This document shows positions 26,341 through 35,000 of a stretch of DNA of 35,000 nucleotides, piece by piece. Below the pieces are notes generated by a model. It worked only from the letters and a program-made list of their open reading frames with translations, was not told where the DNA came from and did no database searches. Numbering within the stretch: position 1 is the first letter of the stretch; every line of letters starts with the position of its first letter. Position numbers and translations under genes: made by a program. Origin of the DNA: Glandiceps talaboti (taxonomy: Eukaryota > Hemichordata > Enteropneusta > Spengelidae); the NCBI RefSeq assembly GCF_964340395.1, contig NC_135560.1, forward strand, positions 6,832,598 through 6,867,597. Reading direction: 5' to 3'.

Positions 26341-27263
26341 CTTTAGAGACTGACTTTCAACAATTGTGAAACAGCTCCTTTCAACCTTGAACTTCAATCA
26401 TTGACTGTTCTGCAACCGTGAACTTGGACCATGCTATATTTGCCTGACGTGTATATGCTAGGGACCCGTGCTTAGACGATCTAGACACAAAAACTGTTTG
26501 CATTGATTTCAAATCAAGTTTTGATTTATTCAGACGTGACTTTAGCAAAAAATACACATGTAAATCTTAAGCTATTTTATTTAGCATCTAAACGCTTTAC
26601 ATAATTAAAGAGTGAGCACAAGTTGAAAAATATGATTAATGATGTCAGTTTGTGTTATTTCCTAGCCTGTTTTCATTTCTTTTTAACCATGTTTGGAGTT
26701 TTAAACCTGTACTCTTGCTGCAACTGGAATGTTTTATTTTATCAGAGTAACCAAATATATTCACTAAATTGGTCAGGTACTTATCTTTTAAAATCGTATT
26801 TGTTAACCAGTGGTCAATATTAACCATTATGTCGTGTAGTGGCAGGTTGAAATCTTGAGTGAAAGCGTGGTTTTAAATTTGTCGCCATGTTAAAACTGTA
26901 CTAGTTTTGTTATCATTTTTGATCAATCACAATATATTCAGTGAAAGGTGTTCAAATACCAATAATTAAACATTGTTCGTGTTAATCTATGGTCGATTTT
27001 ATCCATAAGCAGTACAGGAACAGGTTGATTGAATAGTAATCGCCGTCGAGGGCGCTGTTTTTGGGTGCAGACCCAAAAATCAATTTGATTTGATTTATCA
27101 TGTATACAGCTACAAAACCATGTTTACCCATAGGTGATTCAATACTGTTCAGGATGTACGATATTCTGAGTAAGTTACTGTACCTAACAAAACATTTTCA
27201 AAAAAATATGTTCAGTTGCAGCTAGTGCAGTATTTAAAGGCAAATTATTTACTCTGATACAAG
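26341..27263. other. Spacer between the FABP-like genes, left half
   Basis: No gene was seen. A perfect hairpin, TTTTTGGGT then GCAG then ACCCAAAAA, lies at 27058-27079. Confidence 0.5.
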
Positions 27264-27474
27264 TTGAGAGAAAGGGAGAAGAGAAGAGAAGAGAAGAGAA
27301 GAGTAGAGAAGAGAAGAGAAGAGAAGAGAAGAGAAGAGAAGAGAAGAGAAGAGAAGAGAAGAGAAGAGAAGAGAAGAGAAGAGAAGAGAAGAGAAGAGAA
27401 GAGAAGAGGAGAGGAGAGGAGAGGAGAGGAGAGGAGAGGAGAGGAGAGGAGAGGAGAGGAGAGGAGAGGAGAGG

Positions 27475-27548
<74 letters not shown>
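27264..27548 (+). repeat. Graded array (GAGAA)n-(GAGGA)n-(GA)n
   Basis: The sequence moves from GAGAA pentamers to GAGGA pentamers and then to plain GA dinucleotides without unique sequence between. It separates the two FABP-like genes. The Arg/Glu-rich open frame through it is an artefact. Confidence 0.95.
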
Positions 27549-27552
<4 letters not shown>

Positions 27553-28320
27553 GAACTTGTGGGATAACTGTTTACGAGCTCGAAATGATTCGTTTTCTTT
27601 TCAATAAGTCAATGTTGAGTCGTCCCTCCCCCCTCACTATAAAGTTTTCATGATACATATAATAGGTGAACATGATATGTAGATACCAAAACGATATCCC
27701 ACCAGTAACCCTTTATTGAAGTTTGCGAAATATTACAAACTATAGACTATAGTATTGCTTATGTATTGTAACTATGTCAGTGCTCGAATTTAAGCGTAGT
27801 CGAATTCTACAATATCTAGAGCACCTTTTGGGCTATCGGTAACAAACGATCGCATTCACTTGTATATCATTAGTTGCTCAAGACCCTTGACACCGAAGAA
27901 AAGACGCTTACTAAATATGAACCTATAAATTTCTCGTACTTTGAACATTTACGATGTTGAATGATGCCATACAATAAAACACTCATTTTCATAAATGTAA
28001 AACTGTCTAATGCTCAGACGCTCAGGGTTCCAAACAACCTTGATAAGGGATCCACTACTTTCTTCACACCGAAATTATTTTCCCGAAAATTCAGGTTTTG
28101 CATAATATTAATAACATGGGAGGAAAACCAGGTGTTTGGGAATCAGCCTACGGACGGACGTCGGCGCTGATGGGATAAGTACACAGAACTTTAAAACAGA
28201 TCTAGAACCAGAAGACCACTACACACCTGTTAAAACAGTTTGGATTTCAACGTTGTCCGTGAGATTATGGTCGATCCCTAAATTGCGGGCTAAAAGTTCA
28301 ATCAGCCGACCAAATAAATC
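27549..28320. other. Spacer before FABP-like gene 2
   Basis: No gene was recognised. The open frame at 27961-28170 has no protein resemblance. Confidence 0.45.
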
Positions 28321-28326
28321 TGCCTA

Positions 28327-28350
28327 ATTTGCATAATTTTGCTTATAAAT
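28327..28350 (+). promoter_or_regulatory. Octamer and TATA box of FABP-like gene 2
   Basis: ATTTGCAT (28327-28334) and TATAAAT (28344-28350), with the same offset as in copy 1. The TATA start is 117 bases before the ATG. The bases around and between the sites are also similar (CCT-A-ATTTGCAT-A-ATTTT, TATAAATTT). Confidence 0.8.
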
Positions 28351-28460
28351 TTCAGGCATTTTTGACTCTTCGCTGCACCATTTCTGCTTGACGACCAGAG
28401 AAAGAATCAGCACAATATTCTGTTCGAATACAACACCTTCAGTCACACAAACAACACACC

Positions 28461-28847
28461 ATGGCTTACGCTGGTAAATGGAAGTATCATAAACAGGAAA
28501 ACATGGAAAAATTTCTCCTAGGTCTCGGGATGCCTGCCGAGAAAGCCAAAGATATGGCAACTGTTGATTCATTGGTCGAGTGTGGGAAAGCTGGCGACTC
28601 CCTTTTCATCAGCGCCACGGTGAGAGGGGAAACTACAAAGCAGACATTCAAATATGGCGAGCCTTTTAAACTTAACGTGCCGTTCCTCGGAATTAATGAA
28701 GTTGTGACAGCAACCGAAGAAGACAACAAGCTAATAATCAAAGGTACGGTGACCGAAACACGTGAAATACAGGGCGACATGATGATCATTACCCTCGTCA
28801 AGCCAGGAATTGATGTAGTCGGTAAACGTTATTTGAAACGTGCCTAG
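28461..28847 (+). CDS. Fatty-acid-binding-protein family (FABP/CRABP-like), copy 2
   Basis: 128 residues, the same length as copy 1 and about 60% identical to it, with no gap needed. It starts MAYAGKWKYHKQENMEKFL, with the lid GLGMPAEKAKD and strands FKYGEPFKLNVPFLGINE and VTATEEDNKLIIKG. Arg101 (TETREIQG) and Arg123 are kept, but the usual second Tyr of the Arg-x-Tyr motif is Leu125. This may change how a ligand carboxylate is held. It is intronless like copy 1. The start context ACACCATGG is strong. ATTAAA at 29143 could be the poly(A) signal. Ligand could be fatty acid or retinoic acid; the sequence does not decide. Confidence 0.95.
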   Translation: MAYAGKWKYHKQENMEKFLLGLGMPAEKAKDMATVDSLVECGKAGDSLFISATVRGETTKQTFKYGEPFKLNVPFLGINEVVTATEEDNKLIIKGTVTETREIQGDMMIITLVKPGIDVVGKRYLKRA

Positions 28848-29149
28848 CATCCGAAGCTGCAGTAATGGTCGCATGATATGAGTGTCAGCAAGAAATTTTG
28901 AACTGCTTCGAATTACGACGGAAATGACAGTCAACGTGAGAAACATTTGCTCTTTTCAATTCTAGATTTGAAAATTCATGCTGGTATTTTGACAAAATAC
29001 AATGTTGAAGCCGGATATTAACATCATAAACAGTAACTACACGTACCGGAGACCTTAGACAAGAAGACTTGCAATGGTGGCAGAGTTCAAAATTTGCGCT
29101 ATTTCTGTGGTGATTTTGCATTTTTTATCTACATAATTCAGCATTAAAA

Positions 29150-30358
29150 AATAACGTAAGCAAAAACATACACGCCTGAGTATATATTTTATTGTACAAT
29201 AATTGTGTTCGGTGTCCGAGCTCAGCTGGATAGAGGTCAAAATTTGTGTGTCTATAAGTTGAGCTTCGATAAAATACAAACGTATCATTGCTTTTTTTGT
29301 TACTAAATTGTAGTAGAAGTTTAACTTCATAACCTGCTGTTCGTACAATTATTAATATCGTCAAAACCTATAGCTACAAAGGGGTTATCAATGTGTCGTT
29401 ACGCGGTCGGTGTACCAGACGGCACTTTGATTAGAGCTGCGGGCACCGTTATTGGTTCAGTGGTATTTCACCACAGTACGTTGGTCTGGTGATAGTGATA
29501 TGCAAGTACACAATCGTCAGACGATAAGCTAATAAACTCACTTTAATGCATGACGGTTCATCATACAAAAAAAGCAACGTTGAACCATCTGATCTGAATT
29601 CATCAAATTAACGAGGGAAGTTCATTATCGCGGTTTTCTGAGAATTTGTACTCAGTTTTAGCATTTACTAGCTGTTCGAAATACAAACTGAATTCCCATC
29701 TCTCGTACATATACGATTCCTTTCCTGGTTGTACTGTTCATGAGTCGAAAAAAAAATAAGGTCGAAGAAAAAATAAATTTTAAGTTTAGGGTAATGGGGA
29801 AGATAACTTGAAGCGCTTATCAATATATCGCGCCCTCAGCGGTGAAACGAAGTAAGGTAGCACTCAAGGTTCTGAACAATCTGTAATACATGTAATACCT
29901 TTTTCATATAATTGGTATTTAATAGGTGTGGTTGTGTAATCCTTTGCGTCACTGATATTTAGGTCACAATGGTACATAGCATATATTATAAAGTAGGTAG
30001 GCCGTTCATAAATGAAATATGCCAATTTTAAATTTTCGAATTTTTCACCTTGTTTACAAGTATAATCCCGGAAGTATTATGCTGTACCGGGTAATGTTCT
30101 GGATATCTCTAAATCTGCAAAGTTGATGCATTTTAAAACGGTAGGCCTCTAACTATTGACAACGTGTACATGTCAATGGCATTATGACAATGAAAATAAC
30201 ACATAGCTGAGTATTTTGATAATCGTTCGACTCTGTACTTGTTTGCACACCTGTGAATTCCTGTGTTGACACGTCCTTACATACTACAGAAATGTCTCGT
30301 CAAAACCATGGCCATGTCGCCACTGTTTCTCATCTCCATTAAATCTGTAAATCAATTA
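29150..30358. other. Noncoding stretch after FABP-like gene 2
   Basis: No gene is supported. GTTATTGGTTCAGTGGTA at 29448-29465 matches the D-arm/A-box part of a tRNA (glycine-like), but no B-box follows at the right distance. A 33-residue open frame at 29391-29492 overlaps it. Confidence 0.4.
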
Positions 30359-30360
30359 AT

Positions 30361-30427
<67 letters not shown>

Positions 30428-30477
30428 CCACCACCACCACCACCACCACCACCACCACCACCACCACCACCACCACC
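30359..30477 (+). repeat. Compound trinucleotide repeat (ATC)n-(ACC)n
   Basis: About 22 ATC units turn abruptly into about 17 ACC/CAC units. The serine/proline and glycine/aspartate homopolymer readings are artefacts. Confidence 0.95.
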
Positions 30478-30479
30478 CG

Positions 30480-31330
30480 TACCATGCACTGCAACCATGG
30501 ATACTCTTGAGACTTCAGAGAAGGGAAAAATATCAATGTGCGCTTGAGAATATGTGGCCACATGTCATTGGATGAAATCTGTAGTTAGGGCTAAATTCTA
30601 ATATTAATTTTTCTGTCCTTTCAATTGGAAAAAAAATCTTATTGCAGTTTATATTCTATTAAAACTATTAAATGGTGTATTAAGAAGGACACAAAATCGT
30701 TACGGTCATCCAATATGATGTCATTTCGTTTGAGTTTGTGAAAATCTGTGACAAGGTTAGATGTCAGAGGACACTGAGTTACACGTAACTTCGTTGAGTA
30801 GGAACGCTACTCAAAACCCCACAAAAAGGATGTATCACTTCATAAATTCGGTGATAAGAAAGACCATAATTTATGCTCGAAAAGTATATATATTCAGACA
30901 TCAACGTAAAGAATGATACGAACGAGAACGGAGTCATTGGTTCCTTGACACTTTTCATTTGACTCATGGCATTCCTCTGTGAACATGCGCACATCACCAA
31001 GTGAAATAAAGTTTCTATAACAGATTGTAATAATTCTATCGTCTGTTTTTAATTTCACATGATGTTCATGGGAACAGAAATTCATAGTCTTAGTTTATCA
31101 AAAATATGCTGTGTGTATTGGTTACAATTTTAGTAGTCATGTCACGATTTTATAACTCGCCCATTGTGTACTTCGATGATTATACATCAACAGTTCTCAC
31201 CTGATCATTACGCCGGATTAGTTATAAACATTATCCACACTCTGTCAATATTTTTTACGATTTGTTATAGAGGTCAAATTACAACTTGATCAAGACACGG
31301 TCTGATTATAATAGACGAAATATATATTGT
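30480..31330. other. Noncoding stretch, no supported gene
   Basis: A 63-codon minus-strand frame (31085-30894) reads somewhat protein-like but has no clear acceptor, partner exon or family match. Confidence 0.4.
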
Positions 31331-31331
31331 G

Positions 31332-31606
31332 TGTGAGAGAGAGAGAGACACAGAGAGAGACACACACAGAGAGACAGACAGAGAGAGAGAGACAGAGAGA
31401 GAGAGAGACAGAGAGTGAGACAGAGAAAGAGAGAGACAGAGACAGAGAGAGAGCGCCAGATAGAGAACCAACCAGTCAAACACACATACATCCATCCATC
31501 CATCCATCCATCCATACATACATACATACATACATACATACATACATACATACATACATACATACATACGTACGTACGTACGTACGTACAGAGACAGACA
31601 GACAGA
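31332..31606 (+). repeat. Compound microsatellite GA/CAGA/CATC/CATA/CGTA
   Basis: Successive GA and CAGA, then CATC, CATA, CGTA and CAGA blocks. Neighbouring blocks differ by one base of the unit. Confidence 0.95.
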
Positions 31607-32739
31607 ATATGTGGGGTGGTGGTTCAAGAAAGGTTAGGGCGAGAAAGGTCAGACAAATGAGCAGAGATAACGTGGTTAGACTTAGACATTGAACTGAGTT
31701 TATAAACTCAATACTTTATCACTATCTGAATGGAAACGTTGGACGTTGGTCAGAGATGACGCAAGGTTACACCCATGTCGCGATAAATCGTACTTCGTAA
31801 AAAGCGAATAACACTCCAGAATAACTTGTCATTTTAGCAGTGTTTACATACTGACAAGTTTTGACGATAAATTCGACAGCAAATATACGACAATATAGGA
31901 TGCTGAGTATTATTTTGCTGTATCATAGCCCCTACTCCGTGGACACTACATAGGCCTCGAATTCAGTCGTGGTGGGGCAAAAGCAAGAGCAAACCCTACA
32001 CGACTAAATTCCTAGCTAGACGATACACGATTAGAGTGTCGGGCTGTACGATTGAAATACGTTAGACTACAACTTTAAATATGTCATAACACGAGTTACT
32101 GTTTTAAATACCAAAAATGCATAACGTTATAACCCATCATTACAGCAATCTCACAAACCAGAACACGTTTTTCAAAGCTGTACCTACATGTAACAGATAT
32201 GTCAACTTCCTTGAAACAACTTATTAATTGTATTGGCAGATTTCATACGCTTTTTGGATAAACTGAACTTTTCAACACATGACCTTCGAAAAACAAAATG
32301 AGATACGTCAATTATACAAAGTTATAATATACCAACACTGTTCGACTAATAAAGGTGACTGGGCTTACGGTAAACTATGCCCAAAGCGAAATCAAAGGTA
32401 TGACGTAACGACACCATGTGATGCAGTTTATTCAACGAAAGAACCTCTAGGGGCAAAATAAAAAACTGTAATAACATACGGACATAAGTTAAATTTAGCC
32501 TTTCCCTTGGTACATTGTACTTATTTCTGGATCGTTTGTATAAATAAACATTATTCATATACAGGAGACTTTGACAATTATGTGCTGAGTAATGTACGAT
32601 GATAAATCAAATCACCCGCTTCATATAAAATTGACTCCAATATCTAGGTTTTTAAGCTAGAGGATAAGACCTAATAAAAATTGTGTGGTTCCGGGATCCG
32701 ATTACGCTCAATTTTAGAATAGGTGGGGTAGGTAGATTT
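31607..32739. other. Noncoding stretch before the STRA6-like gene
   Basis: No gene is supported. A 53-nt hairpin at 31959-32011 has GAATTCAGTCGTG and CACGACTAAATTC arms, 12 of 13 pairing. The open frame at 32279-32461 is not recognised. Confidence 0.45.
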
Positions 32740-33081
32740 TTTATTTTATTATTTTTTCGTATGTGACTAGTGTCTACTTCAGGTAGTTAATGTTTTCCGT
32801 TGTTTTCCATATGGTATGAATTATTGGTTTCCTTGTACATCCATTACAGATTGGAAGAACAGTTTATATTGTCGTTTTAAGTTGATGTCAGTTTCCACAT
32901 CCACTATTTCTGGCGAGACTTCACAACGATGGAAAAATTGCACAACTTACGTAAAAGTCTGAAAGCGGTAGATGACGGTAGGCCCTATAATATAACTTTT
33001 CGATAGAAAATGGTGTATCAGTGCAGATGTCGACACTTCACGATTGCTTCTTTTCCGGCTCGTTCTCGTTCATTGTAAGGC

Positions 33082-33245
33082 CTAAAGGACCTCCTTGCCA
33101 AGTCCTTGCAAAACTGCTAGAATATGGTTAGGTGAACGTTCGAAAACCAACGACGGATTCCGTACGAGTGTATATGCCACAAACCAACGATTGCGTGCCA
33201 ACTTAGAACGTTTATAGGCCTGACCTAACCACTCTATCTCGAGAT
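33082..33245 (-). CDS. STRA6-like gene, last coding exon
   Basis: The acceptor is CCTTTTCAG. It completes Asp, then encodes 53 residues including LEIEWLGQAYKRSKLARNRW and the YTLVRNPSL motif, and ends at TAG. A GTAC donor inside it is possible, but the open frame runs on to the stop. Confidence 0.7.
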
Positions 33246-34932
33246 CTGAAAAGGTGAAAAGAATTACATATTAAAAATAAATTTAGTTAATTCTTAACGA
33301 AACGTGTTTTGAAGGAACAAACGGATTTGTATTCGCCGGATTAATTCACAATAACGAACGTTTTCTCTAGATTTGCTTCTAGGATTTGTGTCGTCTGCAT
33401 CTGTTCGAAACGTGATTGTGTTTAATATGTGCAGATAAACGCTGGAACATTCAGTTGAAGTATCTATTTCCACATTGAAAGATTAAATGTATGGGAAGAC
33501 AAAACATTTGTACAGATGTTACACAATTTCTTACTCCCTTTTCGTGATCAGGGATTAAAATATATTAGCTATATGCAACATGACAATCACGCAATCCGAA
33601 AAAATGAAGTTCTAAATACGTGAACAATATATATTATATTTATACATAGGGTGGAAGAAGAGACTGTTTCGAGCACGACTATGAACAGCAAAGCTCTATC
33701 GTTGTGGTGCGAATGGAATGTTTAGTTTGTACAAATCTTAACACATATTAGCCCCACATATATCTAGATACGACATTACGTCTATTGTGTGCTGTTTTGC
33801 GATTTTTCAACACTAGATGGCGTTCTTGCGGGGCAAATTCCGATACTGTATAAATGTATTAAATGGTGTAGTACATTGAGGTGACACTACCAATGCAACT
33901 ATCATCTCGAACGAGGGCATATGACGCATCACTGTGAAGTGTGACACTAGTCACAAATTGTGCAATATTAACCAATGAGCTCGCGACAAATCAACCTGCG
34001 AAAAAGTTGTGAATATGGCGTAAATTTATTGATAAGTAGAGAAGTACTAACACTTCACGACAAGTAACAAAAGTACATATTTCAACTCTAACTGACTGTA
34101 AAATAACCGTACTGACAGTATAAGAAAAGTCGCACCTGTTTCTGTCACCATAGTCCCCTTGTCTCGATTTCTAAAACACCATAACCGATCATCTTCGTTT
34201 TCAGACGACTTTGTGACGTCATAATTCAGTTTAGATGTGTGTTTGGCCAGAAGATCACAAAATGTCACTAACACTGGATGTGTGTGAGCCTCCTCAACTT
34301 TTAGAAAACCTAAGTATGCTTTGAAACCTACAGGGAACAAAAAGGACAACTGTACTTGAAGTAGTGGATTTTTGTTTTTCGAATAAATAAAAAAAGAACA
34401 AATACAATTATAAGATTAAGATACAAGGAATGTAACATGGGGGATATGTGCATCGTCGTAAAACCACAGCCTCTTTTACGGCACCGTCCAAGTCTGCTAA
34501 GCCCCATGAAGCCGCAAAACTGTACTACTGTTAGAGCAAAAGATGTGAAAAATAGTTTCAAAACGGTGTTAATGGCAATAGAACGAAATTTATGTGAAGT
34601 CATCATGAAATGACTATCCAGAAGTTTATTTTTAAAAATACCTCTATTTCCTGGAGTTTCGTTCCCCTTTAAGCGCCACCGTTAGATAAATCAGTTTCTT
34701 TAAAATCGATCAAATGATATAATGTCTTGTTTATTTCAGTTGTAAATATCACTTGAAATTAATCCTACCTGTATCGTAACTTTCAAAACCCTTCATTAAC
34801 AGACACCGATCTGTTCGGCCAAGAAATAATAAACCGAATATAAGTGCCTTGCCGATTCGAAGTAAACACGAAAATAAACCAAGCACCACGTTGAAGAAGA
34901 AAAGTAAATAGTTGGTGACATGGAAAACACGC
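33082..34932 (-). CDS. STRA6/RBPR2-like retinol-uptake receptor, last three coding exons (5' part outside window)
   Basis: Coding exons are 34932-34769, 34327-34136 and 33245-33082 (TAG), 172 residues. The first follows CATTTTACAG and reads a hydrophobic membrane segment (NYLLFFFNVVLGLFSCLLRI, then KALIFGLLFLG) and DRCLLMKGFESYDT. The second follows TTCCCTGTAG and reads FKAYLGFLKVEEAHTHPVLV, then TFCDLLAKH and an acidic stretch. The third follows TCACCTTTTCAG and reads LARNRWFVAYTLVRNPSL and a tail. Junctions are phase 1, completing Gly and Asp. The order of motifs fits the C-terminal end of STRA6-family receptors, multi-pass plasma-membrane proteins that import retinol. The assignment is by recall of the family pattern. 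AATAAA signals lie at 32750-32740, giving a 3' UTR of about 330 bases. Upstream exons should lie beyond 35000. Confidence 0.75.
34136..34327 (-). CDS. STRA6-like gene, penultimate coding exon
   Basis: A symmetric phase 1-1 exon of 192 bases between CCCTGTAG and a GTGCGA donor, 63 full codons. It carries the best family motif (AYLGFLKVEEAHTHPV) and then a charged, probably cytosolic stretch including WCFRNRDKG. Confidence 0.75.
34769..34932 (-). CDS. STRA6-like gene, antepenultimate coding exon
   Basis: 164 bases between TTTTACAG and a GTAGGA donor. One base completes the codon of an exon outside the window. It has two hydrophobic stretches, then GRTDRCLLMKGFESYDT, expected just after the last membrane helices. 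Confidence 0.7.
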
Positions 34933-35000
34933 CTGTAAAATGATAAAGGGGAAGACTAAATATCACACATACAAATTATAGGTTTGAGTTTTTATTTATA

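Noticed and set aside
30894-31085. 63-codon minus-strand frame starting MNFCSHEHHVKLKT
   Set aside because: It reads like protein, but no acceptor, partner exon or match supports it.
32279-32461. 60-codon plus-strand frame starting MTFEKQNEIRQLYK
   Set aside because: It is short, has no family match and no promoter or splice context.
34328-34606. Minus-strand frame starting MMTSHKFRSIAINTVLKLFF, considered as a 5' exon of a type II membrane protein
   Set aside because: It lies in the intron between the two STRA6-like exons 34769 and 34327, which join in phase with a family-like reading. Its donor (GTAAAA after C) is weak.

Overview
The window is nuclear DNA of an invertebrate animal, probably marine. 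The evidence is spliceosomal GT-AG introns, a fatty-acid-binding-protein pair, a STRA6-type receptor gene, a Pol III 5S rRNA gene, a tRNA-derived SINE and a very high density of microsatellites. The phylum cannot be fixed from the sequence; a non-vertebrate deuterostome or a lophotrochozoan fits best. Gene density is low.

Left part (1-16 kb). A divergent but well-folded 5S rRNA gene lies at 290-409. Two paralogous genes follow, head to tail on the minus strand: gene A (about 3.65-8.6 kb) and gene B (11.65-15.3 kb). Each has a short noncoding first exon behind a TATA-like box, an exon with a signal peptide, a large phase 1-1 exon carrying an in-frame tandem repeat, and a tiny last exon with a short basic or amphipathic tail. 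The repeats differ completely (24 x 9 residues in A, 3.6 x 59 residues in B), but the frame around them is conserved. I do not recognise the family; it is the best candidate for something undescribed. Intron 2 of gene B holds a foldback element. A weak two-exon coding candidate on the plus strand (9640-9955) lies between the genes.

Middle part (16-25 kb). This is mostly noncoding. It holds a 1.2 kb ATCC-type array, a decayed 25-30 bp minisatellite, a 192 bp near-perfect palindrome with an adjacent CpG-rich segment, a tRNA-derived SINE and a TATG array. A possible small two-exon gene (23420-25610) spans the last of these.

Right part (25-35 kb). Two intronless FABP-family genes lie in tandem on the plus strand. 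They share the same octamer plus TATA promoter at the same spacing. At the right edge are the last three coding exons of a STRA6/RBPR2-like receptor gene on the minus strand, whose 5' part lies outside the window. If the calls hold, a putative retinoid-uptake receptor sits a few kilobases from two cytosolic lipid-carrier genes. The carriers have the Arg/Arg/Tyr pattern of carboxylate binders (complete in the first, partly lost in the second) rather than of retinol binders, so a joint role is only inference.
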